Below are positions 49,291 to 58,759 of a stretch of DNA of 64,000 nt, piece by piece. The DNA lies in the NCBI GenBank assembly GCA_001304015.1, contig LJUY01000002.1:1-64000 (forward strand), in the 5' to 3' direction. This DNA is from a candidate division Zixibacteria bacterium SM23_81 (GTDB taxonomy: Bacteria; SM23-81). The translations under genes and the position numbers were made by a program. Each line of letters starts with the position of its first letter. Positions within the stretch are counted from its first letter, which is position 1. A model generated the notes under the pieces. It was not told the DNA's origin. It did not search any database and was given only the letters and a program-made list of their open reading frames with translations.

Positions 49291-50391
49291 CTAATGCTGA
49301 ATCTCCAAACGTCTATATCGAAATTGCGCAGCACAGGCCCCTTCTGAAGAAACCATGCAGGCCCCCACGGGATGCTCTGGCTTACAGGCTTGATCGAACA
49401 AGGAGCAGTCCAAGGGGGTCTTTCGACCTCGTAAAATGTGCCCGCAGATGCAGCCGGGATGCTCCGCCGGTGGCTCCACCTGGACGGAAATCGCGGTCTC
49501 TGCGTCATGATCGAGATATCGTTCTGCCATAAACAATCCACTGTCTGGGATCGTTCCCAAGCCTCGCCACTGAGACTCCCCGGGCTGAAAGATCTCCTCC
49601 ACCAAAGCTCTCGCTCGGGGATTACCCTCATCAGGGACCACCCGCCGATACTGATTCTCCACACGACTCCTCCCTCCCACAATCTGTGTCACCAGCATCA
49701 GTATCGACTGCAGGATATCGGTGGGCTCAAAGCCAGAGATCACACATGCGACTCCATGATCTCTGGCCAGAAATTGATAGATGCTGCGGCCCGTGATGGC
49801 GCTCACATGCCCCGGACAGATGAGACCGTGGAGACCCAGCTGATCGTCATCCACCAGGGCTTTGAGAGCTGGGGGAAGCACCTTATGTCCCACCAGAACG
49901 TAGAAATTGCTCACGCCTAGCCTTTGGGCATCCGCGATGGCCGCTGCCACGGATGGGCTCGTGGTTTCAAAGCCGATGCCCAGAAAGACCACTTTTTTAT
50001 CCGGATAGCGCCTGGCCAGGTTGAGGGCGTCTGCGGGGGAGTAAAGCAAACGAACGTCGGCTCCTCGACCACGCTCGTTTATGAGGGAGGAACTTGAGCC
50101 GGGGACCCGCAACATGTCTCCAAAGGTGGCTATAACCACATCATCGCGACGACTATAGGCAACGGCTCGATCGAGGTATCTGTTTGGGGTCACACAGACA
50201 GGACATCCCGGACCAGAGAGCAGGCTTACATTGGGTGGCAGAAGATCTCTGAGACCATATTGAAAGACGGCCATGGTGTGCGTGCCGCACACTTCCATGA
50301 GGACGATTTCACGGCGGCCAGCTACCTGAGCAATTCTCCTAGACAGCTCCCGGCAGAACTGTGCGTCACGGTATTCATCCAGGTGTTTCAT
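49291..50391 (-). CDS. hypD: Hydrogenase maturation factor HypD
   Basis: Scaffold, with HypC, for building the Fe(CN)2CO group. 366 residues. VCGTHTMAVFQYGLRDLLP near 35-53, GPGCPVCVTP near 63, GFETTSPS and ICPGHVSAITG; the C-terminal [4Fe-4S] cysteines lie in CICGHILRGRKTPLDC and CKPEHPVGACMVSSEGAC. It overlaps hypC by 17 bases. Confidence 0.95.
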   Translation of the reverse strand: MKHLDEYRDAQFCRELSRRIAQVAGRREIVLMEVCGTHTMAVFQYGLRDLLPPNVSLLSGPGCPVCVTPNRYLDRAVAYSRRDDVVIATFGDMLRVPGSSSSLINERGRGADVRLLYSPADALNLARRYPDKKVVFLGIGFETTSPSVAAAIADAQRLGVSNFYVLVGHKVLPPALKALVDDDQLGLHGLICPGHVSAITGRSIYQFLARDHGVACVISGFEPTDILQSILMLVTQIVGGRSRVENQYRRVVPDEGNPRARALVEEIFQPGESQWRGLGTIPDSGLFMAERYLDHDAETAISVQVEPPAEHPGCICGHILRGRKTPLDCSLFDQACKPEHPVGACMVSSEGACAAQFRYRRLEIQH

Positions 50392-50602
50392 GGGCCAGCA
50401 TTTCCCTCAGCAGAGAGAGGGTTTCCTCAGCCTCTTCTTGTTCTAGCTTCTGAAGGGCAAAGCCGGCATGAACCATGATGTAGTCGCCGACCTTCACATA
50501 GGCCAGGAAACGCAGATCCACCTCCCGGCTCATTCCCCCAATCTCGGCCAGGCCCTTTTCTCCCCGAATCTCAATCACCTTCATGGGAACGCTTAAACAC
50601 AT
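50375..50602 (-). CDS. hypC: Hydrogenase maturation chaperone HypC
   Basis: Carries the Fe(CN)2CO unit to the large subunit. 75 residues starting MCLSVPMKV, with the essential Cys2. VKVGDYIMVHAGFAL is the second family motif. There is one copy for two hydrogenases in the window, so it probably serves both. Confidence 0.95.
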   Translation of the reverse strand: MCLSVPMKVIEIRGEKGLAEIGGMSREVDLRFLAYVKVGDYIMVHAGFALQKLEQEEAEETLSLLREMLAHETPG

Positions 50603-50869
50603 GATGCCTTCTTTTACTGGTTGAGTTGCTCGAAACTCGTTTTTCGATGTCGAAGCTGGTCACGTTTTTGTGAATCGTAACTCGTAATTCGTGATCCGGA
50701 ACCCGGTGTCCGGGAATCGGGATCCGGGAACCTTGAAAATCCGAGATCCGCAAAAAGATGTCTATTTTTTGCTGCTTACTGCATTCTGCCTACTCTTTTT
50801 TCCCTGCCAACTGCCTCTGCCAACTGTCACTGTCATGTCTATTGCCATTGCTATTGCCACGATTCAGGA
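50603..50869. repeat. Degenerate repeat island between hypF and hypC
   Basis: Non-coding. It contains GTAACTCGTAATTCGTGATC, GGTGTCCGGGAATCGGGATC and repeated TGCCAACTG/TGTCATTGCC-type words. It resembles the islands at 14492-14806 and 20340-20671. It separates hypF from the other hyp genes; no terminator is evident. Confidence 0.6.
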
Positions 50870-53164
50870 TCAAGGCTTTCGGTTTTGATATCCGGCAACG
50901 GCCGCCTGCCCTAAAGCTATGCCGCCATCGTTTGGCGGAACCTTTTGGTGAAGCAACGGTTCAAACCCATCCCGGCGTAACAGATCTACGGTCAGCTCGG
51001 TGAGCAGCTTGTTCTGGAAAACGCCCCCGGAGAGAGCCACCCTGCTGAGGTTTGAGACCGCCCGGATATGGCGGCAGCCCAGGCCGACCAACTCAGCCAC
51101 CGACTGGTGAAAACGACGAGCGATCTCGGGTATGGTCATATGGCGCCTCAGGTCTTGGAGAAGCTCGCTGAAAAGCGGATTGGGATCGACGGTGATATAG
51201 TCGCCTTTCCGAGATATGGACCAGGAGTAGCCCGGCAAGGGATCAGAGATGTTCTCTGCCGTCACCTGAAGGTTCACCGCTGCCTCCCCCTCATAGGTGT
51301 TGTGCTGGCAGAGGCCCAACAGTGAAGAAACCGCGTCGAAGAGGCGGCCCATGCTGGAGACCAGGGGGGCATTGTAACCCCGGACGAGCATCTGCAGAAC
51401 GCCCTCGAGATGCTGGGCATTTAGATGGCTAAAAAGAGACCGCTCCCAAGTCCCGAGCTCAGGTCCGCAAAGGGAGTAAAGATGGCTCAGGGCCATGCGC
51501 CAGGGCTCCCGGTTGGCCACATCCCCTCCCGGCAGGGGCACGTAACGCAGCTGACCCATACGGTGGAATGCCTTGTAGTCTGCCACCATGAACTCCGCCC
51601 CCCAGATGTGACCATCGGCCCCGTACCCAAGACCGTCGAATACCACTCCAATGACCGGTTCCACCACCCCATTCTCGGCCATGCAGGCGCCTACATGAGC
51701 GTGATGATGCTGAACGGCGACCCTTTTTAGCTCCTTCTGGCCCCCCTCGCTCAGCTCTCGGGCAAAGCGAGTGGATAAATACTGGGGATGAAGATCATGG
51801 GCTACAATCATCGGCTGCACCCGGAAGAGGTGCTGAAATCTCTGAATCATGTTGAGGTAAAATTGGTAGGTTTCTGCGTTCTTCAAATCTCCGATGTGCT
51901 GGCTGAGGAAGGCGTTGTCTTCACGGGTGAGACAGAATGTGCTTTTCAGCTCGCCACCACAGGCCAGGATCGGGGGGGATTCAAAAGGAAGCCGGATGGG
52001 GCTTGGGGCATAGCCTCTTGCCCGACGTATGGGCATGGGTTGGCCCGCGATAAACCGGAAGATGGAATCGTCACAGCTGGTGTGGATCTCTCGGTTGTGA
52101 AAGAGATAGGCGTCGGCGATCTGGGACAGCTGTTCGCGAGCTTCTTGGTTGCTCCTCACCAGAGGTTGATCGCTGAGGTTGGCGCTGGTGGCCACTATAG
52201 CGACAGGATCCCCCTCCAGTAACAGCACGTGAACCGGGGCGTAGGGCAACATCACACCCAACGTGTTACTCCCCGGCGCCACCTGTGCTGCGATGGGAGA
52301 GTCGGCTCGACGTTCCAGGATAACGATGGGGCGCATGGGCGTGGAGAGGAGTTGTTCCTCGGCGGGAGAGAGACGGCAGTAAGACCGCACTCGATTCAGA
52401 TCCAGGGACATGATGGCCAACGGCTTGGTGGGCCTGTTCTTTCGGCGACGGAGCCTGGCCACAGCCTGATCATTGGTGGCATCGCAGCAAAAATGGAACC
52501 CTCCGATGCCCTTGACGGCCACGATCTGGCCACGCCGTAATCGCTCAATCGCCTCCTGTAAAGCCTTCTCACCCCGAGCTTGGTATCCCTTCTGGTCGCG
52601 GAACCAAAGATGGGGTCCGCATATGGGACAGGCGTTGGGCTGGGCGTGATAGCGACGATCTTCGATATCCTCATATTCTCTCTGGCACTGGTCGCACATG
52701 TTGAAGGCTCTCATGGTCGTCATGGGACGATCGTATGGCATATCGGAGATAATCGTAAAGCGAGGGCCGCAATCGGTACAGTTGATAAAGGGGTACCGAT
52801 GGCGCCGATCGCGGGGATCCAACAACTCCTCCTGACAACGCCGGCAGAGGCAGATGTCTGGTGGAACCAGAACGAACTCCTCATCAACTAGGGCGCTCTC
52901 CCGGACGGAAAAGGTCTCCAGGCCCCTGGGTGGTTGGCTCTGAATCCGCTTGGTCACAACGTTGGCCATGGGCGGGGCGTCTTCCGAAACCCGTCTATAA
53001 AACTCCTCCACCCGGTCCCGGGAGCCCTCAACCTCGATGACGACTCCCCCCGAAAAATTGCGTACCGAGCCGGCTAAATCGTTCTCTCGCGCCAGCCGAT
53101 GAACAAAGGGGCGGAAGCCAACACCCTGAACCACACCCCTAAGTGTTATCAACGCACCGATCAT
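50870..53164 (-). CDS. hypF: Carbamoyltransferase HypF
   Basis: Makes the carbamoyl adenylate used for cyanide ligands. About 764 residues: acylphosphatase domain LRGVVQGVGFRPFVHRLA, two zinc fingers (CLCRRCQEELLD...CTDCGPRF and CDQCQREY...CPICGPHL), a YrdC-like domain (AVKGIGGFHFCCDATND), and a Kae1-like domain with VQHHHAHVGACMAENG and VFDGLGYGADGHIWG. The ATG at 53164 (MIGALITLRG) has GGAAGG upstream and fits other HypF proteins; the 38-residue longer frame does not. Confidence 0.95.
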   Translation of the reverse strand: MIGALITLRGVVQGVGFRPFVHRLARENDLAGSVRNFSGGVVIEVEGSRDRVEEFYRRVSEDAPPMANVVTKRIQSQPPRGLETFSVRESALVDEEFVLVPPDICLCRRCQEELLDPRDRRHRYPFINCTDCGPRFTIISDMPYDRPMTTMRAFNMCDQCQREYEDIEDRRYHAQPNACPICGPHLWFRDQKGYQARGEKALQEAIERLRRGQIVAVKGIGGFHFCCDATNDQAVARLRRRKNRPTKPLAIMSLDLNRVRSYCRLSPAEEQLLSTPMRPIVILERRADSPIAAQVAPGSNTLGVMLPYAPVHVLLLEGDPVAIVATSANLSDQPLVRSNQEAREQLSQIADAYLFHNREIHTSCDDSIFRFIAGQPMPIRRARGYAPSPIRLPFESPPILACGGELKSTFCLTREDNAFLSQHIGDLKNAETYQFYLNMIQRFQHLFRVQPMIVAHDLHPQYLSTRFARELSEGGQKELKRVAVQHHHAHVGACMAENGVVEPVIGVVFDGLGYGADGHIWGAEFMVADYKAFHRMGQLRYVPLPGGDVANREPWRMALSHLYSLCGPELGTWERSLFSHLNAQHLEGVLQMLVRGYNAPLVSSMGRLFDAVSSLLGLCQHNTYEGEAAVNLQVTAENISDPLPGYSWSISRKGDYITVDPNPLFSELLQDLRRHMTIPEIARRFHQSVAELVGLGCRHIRAVSNLSRVALSGGVFQNKLLTELTVDLLRRDGFEPLLHQKVPPNDGGIALGQAAVAGYQNRKP

Positions 53165-53290
53165 GGCGTTACCTTCCTGGAGGAAACAAGGTGAAGAATA
53201 AAAAAGGTCACCAGGAGCGTGACCACGGGGGAAAAACCGGCTCGTGACCTCATCACAACATCGCTCCAGATGGTTCAAAGAACCCCGATA

Positions 53291-54208
53291 TCAACCAATG
53301 GGCAGCGATTGCACTCGCTCCAAGAATTCCCGGGAACCCACCCGGTTCAGGGCAAAGCCCAGCTCTTCCGGGGAAATGCCCATCGCCAATCCCAGCAGCT
53401 GAGGATAGTACACGACTGGCAAATTGTACTCCACCTCGAAGGTCTTGCCTATTTTCTTCTGGCTTACCTCCAGCATTACATCACAGGTCCCGCACTGCAG
53501 CACCAAGGCATCGGCCCCGGTCGCTTTGGCCGAGTCCAGAGTCATCTTGGCGACCTTCTGAGCGGTGGGCTCATCGATGCCCAGGACACCACCCCCGCAG
53601 CACGAAATTCGACTTGAGTGGTAGAGAGCCTGAGCCCCGGTGATCTCGATGAGCTGCTCCAGGCTTTTGGGATCTTCCGGGTCTTCAAAGCGGTCATGGA
53701 TCTCTGCCGGCTTCAAGTAGTGACAACCATAGAAAGGCGCCACGGCCAGGCCGGAAAGGGGTTGACGAATGTGTTTCCTCAGTTGATCTAGACCCACCTC
53801 CTCATAGAGGATACGCACGAAATGCTTCACTTTCGTCTTCCCGGAGTAGCTCTTGCCCACAGCCTTCAGATCAGCATTGATGCGAGAGAGAAGGTCCGGA
53901 TCACTTTGGAAAGCGTGATTGGCCTCGGAGAGGTTCACACCACAAGCGCTGCATAGGACGCAGATGTCCAGGCCCGCCTCCTCTGCCAGGCTCAGATTGC
54001 GAGCGGCCAGGAGCAAGGCGGCATGCTTGTTCACAGACTGGACGGGAAAACCACAACAGGAGAATCCTTCCTTGTCTACCAGGGCAATGCCCAGTTTTTG
54101 GGCCACCTGCCGGGCTGAGGTCTCATAGTTCATTCCTCTCACCGGCACGGTGCATCCAAGAAACAGCGCGTATTCCAACTTTTTATCTTTTTCCAATGTG
54201 GCCCTCAT
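53291..54208 (-). CDS. hdrB: Heterodisulfide reductase subunit B-like protein
   Basis: Holds the non-cubane [4Fe-4S] clusters that cleave heterodisulfide in methanogens. 305 residues with two complete CCG domains: FLGCTVPVRG, FSCCGFPVQS and CSACGVN, then FYGCHYLKP, ISCCGGGVLG and LQCGTCDV. It follows hdrC by three bases. In a bacterium the natural acceptor is unknown, possibly a thiol/disulfide or a protein partner. Confidence 0.93.
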   Translation of the reverse strand: MRATLEKDKKLEYALFLGCTVPVRGMNYETSARQVAQKLGIALVDKEGFSCCGFPVQSVNKHAALLLAARNLSLAEEAGLDICVLCSACGVNLSEANHAFQSDPDLLSRINADLKAVGKSYSGKTKVKHFVRILYEEVGLDQLRKHIRQPLSGLAVAPFYGCHYLKPAEIHDRFEDPEDPKSLEQLIEITGAQALYHSSRISCCGGGVLGIDEPTAQKVAKMTLDSAKATGADALVLQCGTCDVMLEVSQKKIGKTFEVEYNLPVVYYPQLLGLAMGISPEELGFALNRVGSREFLERVQSLPIG

Positions 54209-54211
54209 TGT

Positions 54212-54742
54212 TCATCCCCCACCCCTATCCTGAACCTCTTCCGGCTGCAGAACTCCACATTTCTCCAGAAGAGTCCGCACCTCCGCGGCATCCTGCTGGA
54301 TGGGAGGAAGTTTGAAGCGTCCTCTCTTTTTATTCTCGAAATCACCTATCTCCATAAGACGCCCGGCTTTGCCCAGAAGGTTCATCTGCGCTGTAAAGGA
54401 GGGATGAATATGCCCCTCTCGCACGGCGATGTTTCTCAGAGCAGTCATAAGATCGCCGATTTTCACCCCCTGAGGGCACCGTTCCTGACAGCTGAAACAG
54501 CCCGCACACAGCCATACGAAATCGTCGCTGAGAACCTCATCTTTTAGGCCCAGCAGGACCATATGGATAATGCGCCGCGGGTTGAACCGATCATTCGCCT
54601 GGCGCACGGGGCAGCTGGCCGAGCAGGTGCCGCAGGCGAAGCATCGCACGATCATCTCGCCTCCACGCTCTTGGGCTACCTGATCCTTGAACTTGGGATC
54701 CAACTTATCGACGGCGATCTTTTCCCGCTTCTCCTGACTCAA
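54212..54742 (-). CDS. hdrC: Heterodisulfide reductase subunit C-like protein
   Basis: 176 residues relaying electrons from HdrA to HdrB. Two [4Fe-4S] motifs: CFACGTCSASCP near 35-46 and CAGCFSCQERCP near 79-90. The C-terminal 60 residues are helical without cysteines except one near 163. It lies 14 bases after the maturation protease gene. Confidence 0.93.
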   Translation of the reverse strand: MSQEKREKIAVDKLDPKFKDQVAQERGGEMIVRCFACGTCSASCPVRQANDRFNPRRIIHMVLLGLKDEVLSDDFVWLCAGCFSCQERCPQGVKIGDLMTALRNIAVREGHIHPSFTAQMNLLGKAGRLMEIGDFENKKRGRFKLPPIQQDAAEVRTLLEKCGVLQPEEVQDRGGG

Positions 54743-54756
54743 AATCCCCTCCCCCT

Positions 54757-55260
54757 TCAGCTCACCAACGGAAGGGTATCGTCACAGAGCTCTTCTCTCA
54801 AAATCATCTCGGTTACAATGGGAATGGCCCTTTGCACCCGATGCGTGAAGCCCCGCCGCCAGGTGTGCACGTTTTCCACTTCCACGGCATAAATCACCAC
54901 TTTCTCCGGAATACAAGCTCCACACTTTCGGCCCAACTCCAGCACGGTTCTGAGACCAAGACCGTGGGCGCACAATTGGGAAATATTCCCGGGAAGTGAA
55001 TCTTCGGAAAGACGATATATATCTCCCGGTTTCCCTCCCTGAGTCTTGATGGCGTCGACGACTATAAGGTTCTGATATCCACACACCCAGTCTAACAGGG
55101 CCAGACCGGCAACGCTGGCTTCCCTAAATTCCAGGTCATCGCGTCCGGAAAGACGCCGTTTAAGTTCCCGCACCACCCTTATTCCCAAGGCGTCATCGCT
55201 GAGGAGGTCGTTGCCCAAGCCCAGAACAAGGATTTTCTTTGAAGTCCACTCTTTCGACAA
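54757..55260 (-). CDS. Hydrogenase maturation protease for the Mvh-type hydrogenase
   Basis: 167 residues of the HycI/HyaD family. GLGNDLLSDDALG near 14-26, IVVDAIKTQGG near 68 and CAHGLGL near 98 supply the metal-sensing acids and His. Placed between mvhD and hdrC, so its substrate is probably MvhA (58760-60220). It differs from the protease at 20728-21198, implying one protease per hydrogenase. Confidence 0.9.
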   Translation of the reverse strand: MSKEWTSKKILVLGLGNDLLSDDALGIRVVRELKRRLSGRDDLEFREASVAGLALLDWVCGYQNLIVVDAIKTQGGKPGDIYRLSEDSLPGNISQLCAHGLGLRTVLELGRKCGACIPEKVVIYAVEVENVHTWRRGFTHRVQRAIPIVTEMILREELCDDTLPLVS

Positions 55261-55272
55261 TTCACACTCTAT

Positions 55273-55689
55273 CTAAGAATCTATTCTTATTGGAGTTGGT
55301 CCCAGTTTCTTAATATTTTGGATGAAATCATTGACGGCCTGGGCATACTTTATTCCCTCGGTGGCCTCGATGCCTTCCATATGAAGCCGCTCTGACTCCA
55401 GTCCGAACTGTTTCATCAGGATCTTGGTCAGGGCCACGCGAGATTGAGCCCTATGAGCTCCCCCTACATGATGACAATCCGTGGGATGACAGCCGACGAT
55501 GAGCACGCCGTCCGCCCCGTTGCCGAAGGCCTCCATGATATACTCTACGTCGATCTGGGCGGCACAAGGCGTCCTGAGCACCACAAATTCTGGCTGGATG
55601 GACATATGTCTGACACCAGCCATATCGGCACCAGCATAGGCGCACCAGTCACAGCAGAAAACCAATATTTTTGGCTGAAATTCCGGCAC
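55273..55689 (-). CDS. mvhD: MvhD-like electron-transfer subunit, copy 1
   Basis: 138 residues joining the Mvh hydrogenase to HdrA via a [2Fe-2S] cluster. VFCCDWCAYAGADMAG near 11-26, RTPCAAQIDVEYI near 39 and VGCHPTDCHHVGG near 65. A second, related copy is cut by the window edge at 63661-64000. Confidence 0.93.
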   Translation of the reverse strand: MPEFQPKILVFCCDWCAYAGADMAGVRHMSIQPEFVVLRTPCAAQIDVEYIMEAFGNGADGVLIVGCHPTDCHHVGGAHRAQSRVALTKILMKQFGLESERLHMEGIEATEGIKYAQAVNDFIQNIKKLGPTPIRIDS

Positions 55690-55704
55690 AAGGCACCTCG
55701 AAGA

Positions 55705-58700
55705 TCAACTCAGGGCCGCTCGGATGGTGGCCAGGGTTTGGTCCCTCCAATAACCCGTCTGCTCGATGGCTCCACAGGGGCAAGCGACCACGCAACACCC
55801 GCAGCCCCTGCATAGATTCTCGTTTATGTGAGCCCTCTGGCTGTCGGAATCCACCCTCAACAGCTGAATGGCCTCGTATTCGCAGGTTGAGATGCAGATC
55901 CCGCAGCCATCGCAGGTCTCCTCGTCGACTCTGGAGAAATTACGGACGGGAGAGAGACGCTCTTTAGAGAGCACGGCGGCAGCCCTTGAGGCCACGCCGT
56001 GGGCTTGAGTGATGGATTCCACCAGAGGTTTGGCCGAATGGGCCAACCCGCAAAGGAAAATGCCCGGGCGAGCAAATTCGACGGGCTGAAATTTCACGTT
56101 CATCTCCTGGAGAAAGCCATCGGCAGTCCGAGGGAGGTGGAGTTGTTCCCAAAAAAGCTGGGGAATTTCCGGATCGATGCCAGTAGAGAGAACCAGCAGA
56201 TCGGCGGAAATGGACAAATCCTTGTCCAGAAGTTGATCCGCCACCACCACCTCCAGCTTGTCGTCCAAACTGCTCACGCTGGGCTTGCTCTGGAGGTCAT
56301 AGTGAAGAAAGTTAACCCCTTTCTGTCGAGCCTCAAGATAATATTCCTCCTTAAAGCCGTAAGTCATGATGTCCCGATAAAGGACAAAAATCTGGACCTG
56401 AGGATTGACCTCCTTCAATTTCAGGCTATTCTCGATGGCTTTGGAGCAGCAAAATTTGCTGCAGTAAAGACGTTGATCATCGCGAGATCCCACGCATTGG
56501 ATCATCACCACAGCCTTCATGTCAGAAATGGAAGGATCTCCAGCAGCCAGCCGTCGAGCAAGCTCTTTTTGGTCGATAACCCTCTCGTCCTGGCCGGCCA
56601 GATACTCCTGGGTCTGGACCTCTCCGGCCCCGGTGGCCACCACTATCACACCATGTTCAGCGGAGAGGGGGGTCGATCCCTTCGATTTGAGTTGGACGTG
56701 AAAATGTCCCATACCTCCCGACACCCTAACCACCTGAGTTTCAGTATAGATCCGAATCTTATCCGACGATTCCACCTTGTGCAGCATATCCGCCAACACC
56801 TTCTGGCCGTCCAGCCCTTCTAGAGTTCGGTGGATGTGGCGCAGATGCCCCCCAGTCCGCGACTCTTTCTCCACCAGATCCACTTCAAAACCCCGCTGGG
56901 CAATAGCCCAAGAACAAGATAAGCCGGCAGCGCCACCCCCAACGACCAAGGCTCGAGGAACAACCTGGTCGGCGTGACCGGCCCGAGGTCTTTGCCAGCG
57001 GGCTCGTTCCACGGCCATCCGTACCAACACCTTGGCTTTCTCCGTGGCCCGCTCTTTGTCCGAGTGGATCCAGGAGAGCTGCTCGCGCAAGTTGGCCTGT
57101 TCCAGAAGAGCCGGATCCAATCCAGCCTCTTGCACTGTATTCTCAAACAGATTGCTGAACAAGGTTGGGGAACAGGCGGCCACCACGATCCGGTTCAATG
57201 CTTTCTCACGAACGGCCTTCTTGACCTGTGCTAAATCTGCCGGGAGACACAGGGTGTCCAGCTTTTGGGTCAAGATCACGTGGGGCAATCCTCCGGCATA
57301 CTCCAGAACCTCCTCGAGACGGAAGCCTTCCTCGAGCTGTTTAGCACAGGTGCAGAAAAATATGCCGATTTTCGCTGGGGCATTTTCTGCTTTCCCTTCA
57401 GCCGATGAAGATCCGACAGGAGCTTGGTGCCTATCCAGATGGGTTGCGGCCATCAAGGCGGCAGCCGAGGCTTGGTTGACAGACTCGGGAATATCTCTGG
57501 GACCTGAAAAAGAGCCACAGACGTAAATCCCCTTCCGAGAAGTCCTTACGCCGGAGAGACCATCCCCACGACAAAAACCGTATCGATCCAGCTGAATCCC
57601 CAGGGATTCGGCAAGCTGCTTGGCTTGGGCGGGAGCCACCTGCCCGATGGACAGGACGATTAGCTGATACTCATCGCTGATCAGCTCCCCGCCCTCCGTC
57701 TCGTATCGAATTCGAAGATCTGGACCACCAGGCTCACCCTCCACGGAAGGGACCCGACAGCGAATAAAGTGAACTCCGGGATCATTTTGGATCCGCTGGT
57801 AGTATCGGTGATATCCTTTCCCGCAGGCGCGGAGGTCCATATAGAAAAAATCAAGCTTGGCCTGTGGATAAAAGTCTCTCAACTGAGCCGCCTCTTTTAA
57901 GGCATACATGCAGCAGGCCGAGGAACAGTACTCTCTGTCCTCATCCCGTGAACCCACGCATTGAATGAAAGCGATGCGCCCAGGCGGTTTCTCAGCGACG
58001 AAGGAACCGAGTTGACCACCCGTGGGCCCTAAAGCGCTGAACATCCGCTCCAGCTCAATGCTGGTAATAACGTTTGGATATCGGCTGTGGCCATAGGCGC
58101 TAAGGAGAGCGGGATCGAATTCCTGAAAGCCCGATGCCAGGATCACGGAGCCCACCTGCAACTGCCGTACCCGGTCGCCCCTGTTCAGGTCGATGGCTCT
58201 GGTGGGACAGATCTCGACGCAGGCACCACATCGGGTACAGGTCTCGGAATCGATGGTATAAGTAAGAGGGACTGATAGAGGATGAGGAAGAAAGATGGCT
58301 TTGCGCGACGGAATTGTCTGGCGGGAATCCCCTGGCACGTCCACAGGACAAACGGGCACGCACAGACCACAGCCGATGCAGTCTTGAGGGCTCACGAAAG
58401 GGTTTTTCTGGCGGAGGGAAACTTGAAAATCACCAGCAGTCCCATCCACCTTCTCCACCTGGGCGTTGAGGATAAGCTCCACCCTAGGGTGCCTTATCCC
58501 CCTCCGCAAACAGAACTGATCCGGAGCCTGCGGACCGCAGGCGGGCAGCATCTTGCACAGACCGCAGTCGTCTGTGGGAAACTGCTTATCCAGCTGGGAG
58601 ATGGTTCCACCTACGGCGGCTCCACTTTCCACAATGTAGACCTGGAAACCCGCATCGGCTAGGTCCAAGGCGGCTCTGAGCCCAGCGACCCCACTGCCCA

Positions 58701-58740
58701 CCACCAAGGCCGCGTCATTTTCTCTCTGTGCTCCGCTCAC
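55705..58740 (-). CDS. hdrA: Double-length heterodisulfide reductase subunit A
   Basis: The flavin subunit where electrons are predicted to bifurcate between ferredoxin and heterodisulfide-type acceptors. 1011 residues, about 1.5 times methanogen HdrA. First FAD domain: GSGVAGLRAALDLADAGFQV near 16-35, then CGLCKMLPACG near 59, and clusters CIGCGLCVPVCP and CTRCGACVEICP. Second FAD domain: VVGGGAAGLSCSWAIAQRG near 600. C-terminal clusters CDGCGICISTC and CRGCGCCVVACP. The double form is known from several bacteria and archaea. It sits between mvhA and mvhD. Confidence 0.93.
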   Translation of the reverse strand: MSGAQRENDAALVVGSGVAGLRAALDLADAGFQVYIVESGAAVGGTISQLDKQFPTDDCGLCKMLPACGPQAPDQFCLRRGIRHPRVELILNAQVEKVDGTAGDFQVSLRQKNPFVSPQDCIGCGLCVPVCPVDVPGDSRQTIPSRKAIFLPHPLSVPLTYTIDSETCTRCGACVEICPTRAIDLNRGDRVRQLQVGSVILASGFQEFDPALLSAYGHSRYPNVITSIELERMFSALGPTGGQLGSFVAEKPPGRIAFIQCVGSRDEDREYCSSACCMYALKEAAQLRDFYPQAKLDFFYMDLRACGKGYHRYYQRIQNDPGVHFIRCRVPSVEGEPGGPDLRIRYETEGGELISDEYQLIVLSIGQVAPAQAKQLAESLGIQLDRYGFCRGDGLSGVRTSRKGIYVCGSFSGPRDIPESVNQASAAALMAATHLDRHQAPVGSSSAEGKAENAPAKIGIFFCTCAKQLEEGFRLEEVLEYAGGLPHVILTQKLDTLCLPADLAQVKKAVREKALNRIVVAACSPTLFSNLFENTVQEAGLDPALLEQANLREQLSWIHSDKERATEKAKVLVRMAVERARWQRPRAGHADQVVPRALVVGGGAAGLSCSWAIAQRGFEVDLVEKESRTGGHLRHIHRTLEGLDGQKVLADMLHKVESSDKIRIYTETQVVRVSGGMGHFHVQLKSKGSTPLSAEHGVIVVATGAGEVQTQEYLAGQDERVIDQKELARRLAAGDPSISDMKAVVMIQCVGSRDDQRLYCSKFCCSKAIENSLKLKEVNPQVQIFVLYRDIMTYGFKEEYYLEARQKGVNFLHYDLQSKPSVSSLDDKLEVVVADQLLDKDLSISADLLVLSTGIDPEIPQLFWEQLHLPRTADGFLQEMNVKFQPVEFARPGIFLCGLAHSAKPLVESITQAHGVASRAAAVLSKERLSPVRNFSRVDEETCDGCGICISTCEYEAIQLLRVDSDSQRAHINENLCRGCGCCVVACPCGAIEQTGYWRDQTLATIRAALS

Positions 58741-58759
58741 GACCTTCCCTCAAAACTTT